Below are positions 1 through 8,810 of a stretch of DNA of 64,000 nt, piece by piece. The notes under the pieces were generated by a model that worked only from the letters and a program-made list of their open reading frames with translations, had not been told where the DNA came from and made no database searches. Each line of letters begins with the position of its first letter. Positions within the stretch are counted from its first letter, which is position 1. The DNA is from Pseudomonadales bacterium (GTDB taxonomy: Bacteria; Pseudomonadota; Gammaproteobacteria; Pseudomonadales; Azotimanducaceae): positions 90,557 through 154,556 of the forward strand of contig JACKNX010000010.1 in assembly GCA_024234635.1 (NCBI GenBank), in the 5' to 3' direction. Both the position numbers and the translations under genes were made by a program.

Positions 1-587
1 TTCGGCACCTTGGCGAGATACTGCTGGTGATAGTCCTCGGCGTAGTAGAACGCCCCCGCCGGGGCAATCTCCGTGGTTATCGTCCCGTGACCGGCCGCAT
101 CCAGCGCCTGTTGATAGGCCGCGAGCGACCGCGTCGCCGTCGCACCCTGCCCGTCGCTGGTGTAATAGATCGCGGACCGGTACTGCGTGCCGATGTCATT
201 CCCCTGGCGCATGCCCTGTGTGGGATCGTGCGACTCCCAGAACACACGCAACAGCGCCTCGAAACTCACCCTGGCCGGGTCGTAGACCACCAGGACAGCT
301 TCGGTGTGCCCCGTCAGACCGGAGCACACTTCTTCATACCCCGCGTTGGGCGTGATGCCGCCACTGTAGCCAACGGCCGTCGTATAGACGCCCTCCGTTT
401 GCCAGAACCGTCGCTCGGCGCCCCAGAAGCACCCCATGCCCAGCAACGCCCATTCCATCCCGGCGGGAAACGGCGGCAGCAGAGGCCGACCGTGGACAAA
501 GTGCCGATTCAGGACCGGCATCGTCTGGGCGCGCCCTGGCAAAGCCTCCGCCGCCGTCGGCAGCCGCAACTTCATCGCGTGGTTCAT
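1..587 (-). CDS. msrA: Peptide-methionine (S)-S-oxide reductase MsrA, C-terminus cut by window edge
   Basis: Repairs oxidised methionine in cytoplasmic proteins, normally with thioredoxin as reductant. The frame runs off the left edge, so the extreme C-terminus is missing; 195 codons are present, against a little over 210 in long-form enzymes such as E. coli MsrA. The catalytic motif GCFWG is at residues 52-56, followed by GYSGG and, near the edge, the conserved YYAEDYHQQYL. The N-terminal extension with a PMPV segment is typical of the long form. ATG at 587 is chosen because GGAG lies 6 nt upstream. It is divergent from the Sel1 lipoprotein gene at 804. Confidence 0.96.
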   Translation of the reverse strand, partial: MNHAMKLRLPTAAEALPGRAQTMPVLNRHFVHGRPLLPPFPAGMEWALLGMGCFWGAERRFWQTEGVYTTAVGYSGGITPNAGYEEVCSGLTGHTEAVLVVYDPARVSFEALLRVFWESHDPTQGMRQGNDIGTQYRSAIYYTSDGQGATATRSLAAYQQALDAAGHGTITTEIAPAGAFYYAEDYHQQYLAKVP

Positions 588-803
588 GAATTTCTCCGCA
601 TGCTCATTTATCCGCGCCGCGCCCCGATTCCCCACATACGCCGCCACGTGCCGGGACCAGGCCATCGAGTGCGCAGATGTTACCGTTCGCCATCGCAAGG
701 GGACAAACGATATACCGTTTACACCACGATGTTGCGGCGGGCATCACCACTCACAATCGGCTCGTTCCCTTGCGTACGGGCGGGATGATATAAAGACGCT
801 CAA

Positions 804-2450
804 ATGCGCCTACTCCTCCTGACCTGCCTGTTCGTGGCACTGACGGCCTGTCAGTCCGCCGGCCAACCGGCGGATTTCGCCGTGCTCACGTCCCGCATCG
901 CTGAAGGCAACAGCGTTGACGTCGGTCAATTGCAGACCGCGTTTGCGGCATTGACTGATATCGGCGAGCGCTATCGTCACCTGCAGGAGCTGGAGGAACA
1001 GGCCCTGGCCATCATGGTGGACGAGCCACTGCAGCTTGGCGCGATCGGCACGGCAATCCTCGACGAGTACCCGGGCAGCCTCACCGGACACATGGCGCTG
1101 GTGCGCTTCTATGAACATCTCGACTCCCCCGAAGCAGCGGCACCACATCAGCAGTGGATCGAGACAATCCGCCATCACATCGAAACCGCCGCGGGTGACG
1201 CCGAGGACCCGTACCGCGTCACCGGGCTGACCGAGGCACGGGCCTACCTCCAGCTTCGCGGTCAGCAACCTGTCGGCGGAATCTATCAGGCCGGTGACGT
1301 ACACCCGCTCGTGCTCGCCCTGATGGGGCGCCACGAAAATGACGCGGTGGAAACCCGCTACTACGCGCTGGATGTCATGTACGCCTCACTGCGCCAGCGA
1401 TACCCCGCCGAGCCCGGCTCGGAGGAGAGCTCCGCACTGGCGCGCATCGGCATTCTGGCCAGGGAATCCGACAGCGCCGCACAGGCGTCGGTTGGTGCGT
1501 TCCTCACGGCGCGCCACCGCACGGAGGATGCCATCGGCTGGCTTCGCGCCTCCGCAAGAGCCGGCAATATCATCGCCAACATGCTGCTGGCGGGTATCTA
1601 CAGGGAGCAGATTCGCGGCGCCGAAAACGACGAAGTGCGGGAGGCCTACAAGGACGAGATCCTGGACAACTACACGCGCGCCGTTGCCCTCGGTTCCACG
1701 GACGCAATGTACGCGTTGGCCGTGCTCTACCTGAATGAACAGTTCGGCAAGGAGAACACGACGTCGGGCCTGCCATTGCTGGAACAGGCGAGCGCGCTGG
1801 GCCATGCGGACTCGCTAACCTACCTCGGCCACCTCTACAACCAGGGGTTGCATGTTGCGCAGGACACCGGCAAGGCGGCGGAGCTGTTTCTGCACGCCTC
1901 CGAGCTCGGCAACCCCAAGGCACGGTATGCCTACGCGCGACTGCTGGTTGCCAATGGCGAGGGCATCGCCGCCGACGAACGCATCGTCGACTGGCTGCAG
2001 GAGCAGGCAAAGGCCGACAGGGACACCGAAGCAATGGTGCAACTCGGCAATCTGTACGCCAGAGGCATCGCAACACGCGCCAACCCGCGTACGGCTTTCC
2101 GCTGGTACCGGAGCGCGGTGAGAGCAAATCCCGCCGACGGTAACATCGTGAACGAAGTCGCCTGGACGCTGGCGGTCAGCGACATCGAAGGCCTCGGGCA
2201 GCCACGCTATGCCCGCACCATCATGGACAGCCTGATGGAGAGCGACGAAGAGGCGCGTCAGCGACCGGAATATCTGGACACCTGGGCAGCCATTCACGCC
2301 GCCAATGGCGAGTTCGAGCGGGCCGTGGCGCTACAGGAAGAGGCGCTCGAGCGTGCGCATGCCCTCGACCGCGGCGATGTGCTCGAGATTCTTGATGAGC
2401 ATCTCGCGAATTTCCGTGCTCGCAAGGTGATCATCGAGCGGGCGCCCTGA
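804..2450 (+). CDS. Sel1-repeat lipoprotein
   Basis: 548-residue predicted outer-membrane or periplasmic lipoprotein. The N-terminus is a short hydrophobic signal ending in the lipobox LTAC (Cys16). From about residue 215 onward there are Sel1-like helical repeats (for example A-LYLNEQFGKEN, YLGHLYNQGL, ARLLVANGEG, LGNLYARGIA), each marked by G-A/K-A spacing. Such repeats are protein-interaction scaffolds, and the exact partner cannot be read from sequence. No strong Shine-Dalgarno is visible before the ATG. It precedes mnmH on the same strand by 85 nt but there is no functional link I can name. Confidence 0.88.
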   Translation: MRLLLLTCLFVALTACQSAGQPADFAVLTSRIAEGNSVDVGQLQTAFAALTDIGERYRHLQELEEQALAIMVDEPLQLGAIGTAILDEYPGSLTGHMALVRFYEHLDSPEAAAPHQQWIETIRHHIETAAGDAEDPYRVTGLTEARAYLQLRGQQPVGGIYQAGDVHPLVLALMGRHENDAVETRYYALDVMYASLRQRYPAEPGSEESSALARIGILARESDSAAQASVGAFLTARHRTEDAIGWLRASARAGNIIANMLLAGIYREQIRGAENDEVREAYKDEILDNYTRAVALGSTDAMYALAVLYLNEQFGKENTTSGLPLLEQASALGHADSLTYLGHLYNQGLHVAQDTGKAAELFLHASELGNPKARYAYARLLVANGEGIAADERIVDWLQEQAKADRDTEAMVQLGNLYARGIATRANPRTAFRWYRSAVRANPADGNIVNEVAWTLAVSDIEGLGQPRYARTIMDSLMESDEEARQRPEYLDTWAAIHAANGEFERAVALQEEALERAHALDRGDVLEILDEHLANFRARKVIIERAP

Positions 2451-2535
2451 CGCGCAGGCGCACCGCTCCTGAGTCCCCGACGCCGCATGCCCGGTCACAT
2501 TATTTCCTCCTGCCGTCCTGTCATACCGCACCCGC

Positions 2536-3630
2536 GTGACTGCTGACCCCTTGCATACGCTCAGGCAATACCTCATCGGGGCCACGGCGGCGATCGACGT
2601 CCGCTCCCCCGCGGAATACGCCCAGGGGCATCTGCCGGGCGCGATCAACCTGCCCATCCTGGATGACGAGGAGCGACGGCAGGTAGGGACCACGTATCGC
2701 AACACCGGCAGCGATGCGGCGCATGCGCTTGGCCATCGTCTGGTATCGGGCGAGATACGCCAGGCGCGCATTGCCGCCTGGCTGGACGCGTTACGCCAGC
2801 ATCCGGACGCCTACCTGTACTGCTGGCGGGGGGGCGCGCGTTCAACCATTGCCGCGCAGTGGCTTGCCGAACAGGGTCAGCAGCCGTGGCGGGTGCCGGG
2901 CGGCTACAAGGCAATCCGCGCGCTGTGCCTGGAGACGCTGGCAGTGAGCGTGCCGCAGACGGCGTCGTGGTGGCTGCTCGGTGGCCGCACGGGCAGCGGC
3001 AAAACCCTGCTCCTGCAAACACTACGACGTGCGGTGGACCTGGAAGGACTTGCGGCACATCGCGGTTCCGCTTTCGGCGCCAGGACCACGCCGCAACCAG
3101 CGGTGGCGACATTCGAAAACACCCTTGCCTGCGCCCTGTTGCGACTGGGTAACAGCCACCTGGTGCTCGAGGATGAAAGCCGCATGATCGGCCGGCTGGC
3201 AATACCCGAGGCGGTGCACCGGGCAATGCAACGCGCGCCTGTGGCGCTGCTGGAAACGCCCCTGGAAGCGCGCATCGCCAACATACGCGGGGAGTATGTG
3301 ACCCAGCCGCTGCTCACCAGCAATCCCGAGGCGCTCGAAGCGCACTACGTTCGGGCCCTGCAACGAATTCGCCGCAGACTGGGCGGTCAGCGGCACCAGG
3401 ACGTGGAGCAGGCACTGCGCCATGGATTCGCCACGGGTGAGCATGACGGCTGGATCGAACGCCTGCTCACCTGGTACTACGACCCTATGTACGACTACCA
3501 GCTGGCGCAGAAGCGCGCGCGAATCCGCTACGCGGGCGCCGCCCGCGATGTCGGTGCATTTCTCGACACACAACTCGAGGCCGGCTACCGGGAAATCGCT
3601 GGCGACAACCACGACCCACAACCGGGATAA
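2536..3630 (+). CDS. mnmH: tRNA 2-selenouridine synthase MnmH (SelU/YbbB)
   Basis: Converts 2-thiouridine to 2-selenouridine at the wobble position of tRNAs for Lys, Glu and Gln, via geranylated thiouridine and using selenophosphate. The 364-residue length fits the family. An N-terminal rhodanese domain carries the catalytic Cys96 in YCWRGG; a P-loop GRTGSGKT (150-157) starts the second domain. The start codon is GTG at 2536. No selD or selA is in the window. The gene implies that the cell makes selenophosphate, provided selD is present elsewhere in the genome. Confidence 0.95.
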   Translation: MTADPLHTLRQYLIGATAAIDVRSPAEYAQGHLPGAINLPILDDEERRQVGTTYRNTGSDAAHALGHRLVSGEIRQARIAAWLDALRQHPDAYLYCWRGGARSTIAAQWLAEQGQQPWRVPGGYKAIRALCLETLAVSVPQTASWWLLGGRTGSGKTLLLQTLRRAVDLEGLAAHRGSAFGARTTPQPAVATFENTLACALLRLGNSHLVLEDESRMIGRLAIPEAVHRAMQRAPVALLETPLEARIANIRGEYVTQPLLTSNPEALEAHYVRALQRIRRRLGGQRHQDVEQALRHGFATGEHDGWIERLLTWYYDPMYDYQLAQKRARIRYAGAARDVGAFLDTQLEAGYREIAGDNHDPQPG

Positions 3631-3666
3631 TCAACCCACAGTCTTAGTCAACCACAGGAGTTCAGG

Positions 3667-4431
3667 ATGCAGATTTCAGGCAGCAAGGGCATTTTTGTCG
3701 GCGGCGCCTCCGGCATGTGCAGGGCCACGGCGGAGATATTCGCGGCGAAGGGGGGCAAGGTCGCGATCCTCGACCTCGAAAAATCCGATGGCGCCAATAC
3801 CGCCAAGGCACTGGGCGGCACATTCCATCCCTGCAACGTCATGGACTACGAAGGCATGGAAAAGGTCATTGGCGAGGCGGTGGCCGCGCTTGGTGGCGTG
3901 CACTTCTGCGTGAATACGGCGGGTGGCGGCGCCGCCATCCGCACACTGGGCAAGGACGGACAGAAGCACCCGCTCGATGTCTTCCAGCGGGTGATCGACC
4001 TGAACCTGATCGCATCGTTCAACGTCAACCGGGTTGTTGCCGAGCACATGGCGAAGAACGAGCCCAATGAAGAAGGTGAGCGTGGCGTGATGATCAACAC
4101 GGCATCCATTGCCGCGTTTGAAGGCCAGATCGGCCAGGTTGCCTACAGCGCGGCCAAAGGTGGTATCGCCGCCATGACCCTGACCATGGCGCGCGATCTC
4201 GGCGCCGTGGGCATACGCGTCATGACGATTGCACCCAGCCTCTTCGACACCGGCCTGACCAAAGGCATTCCCGATGCCGGTGCCGCGCAGCTCACCAAGG
4301 ATTGTGCGTTCCCTCGCCGCATGGGCAAGCCGAACGAATTTGCGGTGATGGCCATTGCCATTTTCGAATGCGCAATGATGAATGGCTCTACCCTGCGGGT
4401 GGACGCCGGCCAGCGATTCGCACCCCGCTGA
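3667..4431 (+). CDS. Short-chain dehydrogenase, HSD10 / 3-hydroxyacyl-CoA dehydrogenase-like
   Basis: 254-residue classical SDR, probably an NAD-dependent 3-hydroxyacyl-CoA dehydrogenase. The segment EGQIGQVAYSAAKGG with the YxxxK catalytic pair and the downstream APSLFDTGL resemble the type II HSD17B10 group, which oxidises branched or steroid-like hydroxyacyl substrates. The cofactor loop reads GGASGMCRATA, so the usual GxG after the serine is altered to MC, an oddity. A good Shine-Dalgarno, AGGAG, lies 7 nt before the ATG. It ends just before a perfect 14-bp stem. The substrate is inference. Confidence 0.87.
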   Translation: MQISGSKGIFVGGASGMCRATAEIFAAKGGKVAILDLEKSDGANTAKALGGTFHPCNVMDYEGMEKVIGEAVAALGGVHFCVNTAGGGAAIRTLGKDGQKHPLDVFQRVIDLNLIASFNVNRVVAEHMAKNEPNEEGERGVMINTASIAAFEGQIGQVAYSAAKGGIAAMTLTMARDLGAVGIRVMTIAPSLFDTGLTKGIPDAGAAQLTKDCAFPRRMGKPNEFAVMAIAIFECAMMNGSTLRVDAGQRFAPR

Positions 4432-4440
4432 CGCCCACGC

Positions 4441-4474
4441 GTTGACAGGCTGCCCCATGCGGCAGCCTGTCAAC
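4441..4474. terminator. Perfect 14-bp hairpin after SDR gene
   Basis: GTTGACAGGCTGCC pairs with its exact complement across a 6-nt loop, 9 nt after the SDR stop codon. There is no U-run, so it could be a transcript-end stabiliser or a bidirectional terminator between the SDR and the leftward nitrile hydratase operon, whose last stop is at 4609. Confidence 0.6.
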
Positions 4475-4608
4475 GACGCACTGGCCCGCCTGCTCCCGCC
4501 CGGCCTGACAGCTGGCGGAACGCACACGCCGCGGCGTATGCGTGTTGCCCGTGCACTTGCGCGCCGGGAATCCCTGGCTGTCCTACCTGGCGGCGCGTTC
4601 AGCTACCG

Positions 4609-4929
4609 TCAGTGATCGTGGCCGTGTTCCCTGGCCGCAAGTTCGGCCACCAGCTGGCCTATCGTCTGCTGGCGCAGAACGGACTTGTCAGCAAGCAGCG
4701 ACTCCAGCGCGGCAAGAAACAGGTTGTAGTACTGGTATGGCTGGCCCTCTGCAACCGGTGACGATGCAATGACCCGGATCAGCGCAGTCTGAAACTCCTG
4801 CCACTCGAAGACGCCTGCTTCGCACAGTGCATTTGCCATGGCGAACACCCGGCCCTGCCAGGGCGCCTCGAAATCCAGTTCGCCGTTGCGAAGCGGCGGT
4901 GCGGCGCCGGCGTCCGGAATGCGCAGCAT
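4609..4929 (-). CDS. Nitrile hydratase accessory (activator) protein
   Basis: 106-residue small protein of the nitrile hydratase accessory/beta-like family, needed to load cobalt into the alpha subunit. Visible family features are the F-E-A-PWQ-RVFAMANALCEAGVFEWQEF segment at residues 18-45 and the later YYNLFLAALESLL. The C-terminus ends EHGHDH, a likely metal-binding tail. The start ATG overlaps the stop of the alpha gene by one base (TGATG), so translation is coupled. Position after beta and alpha matches the gene order of cobalt-type enzymes. No other gene follows in the operon. Confidence 0.88.
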   Translation of the reverse strand: MLRIPDAGAAPPLRNGELDFEAPWQGRVFAMANALCEAGVFEWQEFQTALIRVIASSPVAEGQPYQYYNLFLAALESLLADKSVLRQQTIGQLVAELAAREHGHDH

Positions 4930-5501
4930 CACGTGAGCTCCTGAACGCCGATCATGGCGTCGCGGCTCACCGCGTCCAGCAGCGTTGCATCGTCCGCGTC
5001 CCGCAGCCGATCCGGCATCATCGGCAGAACCATGTACCGGATCTCGGCGCTGGAATCCCACACCCGAATTTCCCGCTGGGGCGCGATGGCGAGGCCGAAT
5101 TCGCGCAGCACGACGCGTGGCTCGCGAACGATTCGGGAGCGGTAAGCCGGATCCTTGTACCACTTCGGTGGCAGGCCCAGCAGCGCCCATGGATAGCATG
5201 AGCACAGCGTGCAGACGACCACGTTATGTACGTCAGGCGTATTTTCCACCACCACCAGCTTGTCCACCTGGCCGCCTTCGAAGCCGTACGACGCAATGGC
5301 GCTCGAGCCGTCGTGAAGCAGCGACTGTCTGAACACCGGGTCCCGCCAGGCCCTGGCCACGACGCGCGCGCCGTTCATCGGCCCGACGCGGGTATTGAAC
5401 ATCTCGATGATGCCATCGAGGTGAGCGGGGTCGATGAGTCCCTTCTCCACCAGCAGGCGCTCCAGCGCTTCCGCTCGCAGTGCCGCGTCAGTATCACCCA
5501 T
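4929..5501 (-). CDS. nthA: Nitrile hydratase alpha subunit, cobalt type
   Basis: Catalytic subunit hydrating nitriles to amides in the cytoplasm, working as an alpha-beta dimer. The metal site is VCTLCSCY with Cys97, Cys100 and Cys102; Thr between the first cysteines marks the cobalt rather than the iron type. The following YPWALLGLPPKWYK is conserved in the family. 190 residues. The ATG at 5501 overlaps the end of the beta gene by 8 bp, so the two are co-translated. The long upstream open frame in the same phase is only the shadow of beta. No amidase is nearby to use the product. Confidence 0.95.
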   Translation of the reverse strand: MGDTDAALRAEALERLLVEKGLIDPAHLDGIIEMFNTRVGPMNGARVVARAWRDPVFRQSLLHDGSSAIASYGFEGGQVDKLVVVENTPDVHNVVVCTLCSCYPWALLGLPPKWYKDPAYRSRIVREPRVVLREFGLAIAPQREIRVWDSSAEIRYMVLPMMPDRLRDADDATLLDAVSRDAMIGVQELT

Positions 5502-6180
5502 CCGTGTCTCCGGTAGCCTCGAGGTAGGGTTCGAACAGATCCAGTCGCACACTGAGCATGGGGTCCGCTTCCTCGCCCCACAGGGTCTGCGCCGAAAACG
5601 CAACCGTGTAGAGATACTGCGGGTCTTCGCCGTGCCCGTGCGCATTGCTGTCAGGAAACACCCACCCACCGTGACAGGCCACGACACGACCATGCCTGCC
5701 ACGGGCGTAGCCTGGCAGCCGCGTATGTGTCGAGGTGCCATGACAACAGGTAACCACCGCGTCACCGATCGCGAACCGGGGTTGCGTCGCAAGGGACCGC
5801 GCGTTGTGGAACGTCGTCGGCGGGTGGGGAATGCGATCGGGCTGCAATCGGGGGCGGGCGGCAATGCGGGCATTGTCAGGCAACCCCAAAGCCCGGGCCC
5901 GGCTGTCGATGGTGGCCGAATCTAGCACCCCTGCTTCGACGAGCAGCGTTTCGAGGCCACCGGTCCAGCGCCCGAAATACCCCTGTGTCAGATAGGCCGC
6001 CGGATCAATCCGTTCGACAGCATGTCGGAACTGGTCCGTATTGCGGATGAAACCCGCGCGAAAAGCCACCTGCACCAGCGCAAACACCCGCGCCTCCCAC
6101 ACCGCGTCGATCGCGGCACCGGCACCGACATCCACGGCGCCATGACCCTGCCGGCCACCGAGATCATGAATACCGTCCAC
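5494..6180 (-). CDS. nthB: Nitrile hydratase beta subunit
   Basis: Structural partner of the alpha subunit that helps shape the active site. The protein opens VDGIHDLGGRQGHG, the family's hallmark N-terminus, so GTG at 6180 is the likely start (the first two residues would be M-D). Mid-protein YFGRWTGGLETLLVEAGVL and C-terminal SH3-like segments with FAIGDAVV, ARGRHGRVV and VAFSAQTLWGEEAD are all typical. 228 residues. Only two bases separate it from the stop of the GH78-like gene, and it overlaps alpha by 8 bp, placing all in one transcript. Confidence 0.94.
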   Translation of the reverse strand: MDGIHDLGGRQGHGAVDVGAGAAIDAVWEARVFALVQVAFRAGFIRNTDQFRHAVERIDPAAYLTQGYFGRWTGGLETLLVEAGVLDSATIDSRARALGLPDNARIAARPRLQPDRIPHPPTTFHNARSLATQPRFAIGDAVVTCCHGTSTHTRLPGYARGRHGRVVACHGGWVFPDSNAHGHGEDPQYLYTVAFSAQTLWGEEADPMLSVRLDLFEPYLEATGDTDG

Positions 6181-6182
6181 GA

Positions 6183-8810
6183 CTAGAGCACCTCGCTGAG
6201 CACAGGGATATCGTCGTGCGTTCCTTTCAGGACGCAACGGAAGTCGTGGGCGCCAGCCACCACCCGGTGTTCCCGTCCATCGGGCAGCCGGACGTCCGCG
6301 GAGCAGCCGCAGGGAATGCAGACGTGAAGCGAAAATTCGCCCCGCTCCAGCCGCCAGCGCACGAGGTACTCGCCAAAGGATGAATCGAAACGCAGCTCGG
6401 CATAGCGGACCGCCGGGGGAGCGCCCACGGCGTCATCAACGATCAAGGTCGGTGCTATGCGCACATGCCGCATCCCGGCAAGAACGTCCCCTTCCGCAAT
6501 CGAGGGACATATTCCCACCAGGTGATGCGTGATCCATTGCACTGGAATCCCTGTCGCCAGATCGGCATCGCCCCGGTGGCGAATCCAGGTTGCGGGCTGC
6601 TCGACGAGCTCGGCAAGCCACGATCCGGGTGCAACCTGCAGGGCCACCGTGGCAGCAATTTCGGCCCTGTCACCGGCGACCAGGGCATCCAGCAGACGCC
6701 CCTGCAGCAACGGGTCGATGTCCAATACATAACGGTGATGGTCGAGCCACGCCACGATGCGTGCTATCGCGCCTGCATGCTCCGCCTCCTCCAGCAATCC
6801 CATGGACAGCGCGGCGATGTACGCTTCCACCGCATCGGTGACCAGCAGACCATCGGCGGTGACGAACCGACGGCGGAACGCCTGGCGGACGCGCCTTGCC
6901 AGCGACGTGAATGACGCCGCCTGCTCTTCGTGCCCCAACGCTTCCGCAAATGCGGCCACGCGACATACCGTATCGTGGTAGAAAGCGGTGCCCAGAACGT
7001 CGCGCAGGATCGGCGGCCACCGCCGGTACTCCGAACTGAGCGGGCGGATCAGATCGGGGCAGGCGGTTTCTATGGCAAACACCAGGCGCCGCAGAAACGG
7101 GAAAGCGAGTTCCAGCGCCTGCCTGTCGCCGTGATACCGGGCGAGCGAGTCGGCGAGTGCAAGCACGACCTCACCCAACCGCCCGAGATCACCGCCTTCG
7201 GGATCGAAGGCGGGTTCCACGCTGCCGATACCTGGCGTCAGTGTCGGCGGACGGGCAAGCGGCGGCAACGACGGGCCGATGCCCGCTGGTATGCGCTCAT
7301 CCGCAATGAACTGCACGAGCAACTGCTTGAGCACGGCCCCTGAATCGAAGTGCATCGCAATGGCGTCAATCTGGGGCAACAGGGAGACGGCGTCGCAGAC
7401 CCGTTTCCAGATATTGGTCGTCGACCACGGTACTTCCTGGACCAGCGCCTGAACGGTGGACGCGTAACTGCTCATCAACCGCTCCAGCAGCGGATGGTCC
7501 GTGTGAACAACGGTCAGCCGGGGAATAACCCGGCCAACCGGCGTGTATTCCACCCCCAGCAGCCCGTCCGCCGGTAGATCGCCCGTTATCTCCAGGAGCC
7601 TTGCCGCATGCCGGACCAACGGCGGCGAAAACACCTCACCGCCCGGCTCCCCCCCCAGCGTGTAGTCGTCCTGCACTCCCGCGAGATATTCCGGCTGGCC
7701 GCCTTCGCCAAGTCGCTCCGCATAGCGAACCCGCAGGTAGTCACCTGCTTCGCCTTCAACCTTGATGCGCGGCCGGCCAAGCATGGGCTCCGGCAACTCC
7801 ACGAGCCACCGACGCTCCCCGGCACGCATTGCCTGGCGCCGAACCACTCGTCCGGGTCGATTGCCGGGCAGCGCGCGCACGCCATCGTCCACCCACGCCA
7901 ACGGGCGCGCCTTTTCGTCCGCCAACACCTCGACCGGCAGCCACAGCCGCTTCTGTCGTACGTACTCGCCCAGTCCACCAAACGCGCGACCGTCGATGCT
8001 TGCTCCCCTGGATATATCGGCGCGCACCAATGGCGAGGTTCGCCACTCCCACTGATCGTCGGTTGGTACCACTACATGAGCTCCCCGCTCATCGTCCACC
8101 TCAACCTGCGCCAGCAGGCGGGGCCGCGTACCGAAATGCTCTCGGGTGCGACCGTCTATAAAACCGCTGTACCAGCCATCCGCAAGCAGTACCGTGAGCG
8201 AATTGGCGCCCTGCCGAACAAGGTCCTCGACGCACACCGTGACTGCCGGAAAGCAGCCGGGCAAGTGGCTGGCGCCGGACGGTACTTCGGCAATGTCGAG
8301 CTCACGTTCGTTGATCCAGACCCTGCAGGCTCCTGCCACCGCCAGGTACAGGCGGGCGCGCCGTACTTCGCCGCCAATGCGAAAACGACGGCGCAACAGG
8401 GGAACGGGGGGTGACTGCATGCGCGTGCCATGTACCGGAACGCCGATCCACTGGCCCCGCCAGTGCGCCTCGGGCAGTCCGAACTCGAAGAACGCCGGTT
8501 CGCTCCAGGCGCTGGCGAGTCCATCGCTGTCGAGACTGCACACCCGCCACCAGACCCGGTAGCGCGGCTCAACGCCGAGGCCACCATATTCGATGCCGGA
8601 CCACGGCGTACCGTCCACCGCGCCGCTGTCCCACAAGTCAGGGAACGTATCGAGCTGTTCCGGCGACGACGCCGCCTGCACGCGCCAGCCCGTGGGAACC
8701 TCTGCCGGGCGATCATCTCCCGAGCGCCAGTACAGACGCGGCACCGTCACCGGCAATCCTACGGGGTTGCTCAAGTGGTCCGCTCGCAGTCGATCCGGCG
8801 GCGCGTTCAT
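6183..8810 (-). CDS. GH78 alpha-L-rhamnosidase-like protein with degenerate active site
   Basis: 875-residue protein with the full domain course of family GH78: an N-terminal Fn3-like part (LYWRSG, LWDSG, YRVWWRV, WSEPAFFEFGL), a beta-sandwich with GWYSGF around residue 213, an (alpha/alpha)6 barrel from about 430, and the C-terminal sandwich GEYLVRWRLERGEFSLHV. The place where active enzymes carry DCPxRDERLGW reads VPWSTTNIWKRV (460-471), so the acidic catalytic residues are absent. It may be inactive, a sugar-binding protein, or altered in chemistry. It starts with an ATGA overlap on the alpha/beta hydrolase gene and ends 2 nt before nitrile hydratase beta. No signal peptide is seen, so it is likely cytoplasmic. 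Confidence 0.82.
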   Translation of the reverse strand: MNAPPDRLRADHLSNPVGLPVTVPRLYWRSGDDRPAEVPTGWRVQAASSPEQLDTFPDLWDSGAVDGTPWSGIEYGGLGVEPRYRVWWRVCSLDSDGLASAWSEPAFFEFGLPEAHWRGQWIGVPVHGTRMQSPPVPLLRRRFRIGGEVRRARLYLAVAGACRVWINERELDIAEVPSGASHLPGCFPAVTVCVEDLVRQGANSLTVLLADGWYSGFIDGRTREHFGTRPRLLAQVEVDDERGAHVVVPTDDQWEWRTSPLVRADISRGASIDGRAFGGLGEYVRQKRLWLPVEVLADEKARPLAWVDDGVRALPGNRPGRVVRRQAMRAGERRWLVELPEPMLGRPRIKVEGEAGDYLRVRYAERLGEGGQPEYLAGVQDDYTLGGEPGGEVFSPPLVRHAARLLEITGDLPADGLLGVEYTPVGRVIPRLTVVHTDHPLLERLMSSYASTVQALVQEVPWSTTNIWKRVCDAVSLLPQIDAIAMHFDSGAVLKQLLVQFIADERIPAGIGPSLPPLARPPTLTPGIGSVEPAFDPEGGDLGRLGEVVLALADSLARYHGDRQALELAFPFLRRLVFAIETACPDLIRPLSSEYRRWPPILRDVLGTAFYHDTVCRVAAFAEALGHEEQAASFTSLARRVRQAFRRRFVTADGLLVTDAVEAYIAALSMGLLEEAEHAGAIARIVAWLDHHRYVLDIDPLLQGRLLDALVAGDRAEIAATVALQVAPGSWLAELVEQPATWIRHRGDADLATGIPVQWITHHLVGICPSIAEGDVLAGMRHVRIAPTLIVDDAVGAPPAVRYAELRFDSSFGEYLVRWRLERGEFSLHVCIPCGCSADVRLPDGREHRVVAGAHDFRCVLKGTHDDIPVLSEVL

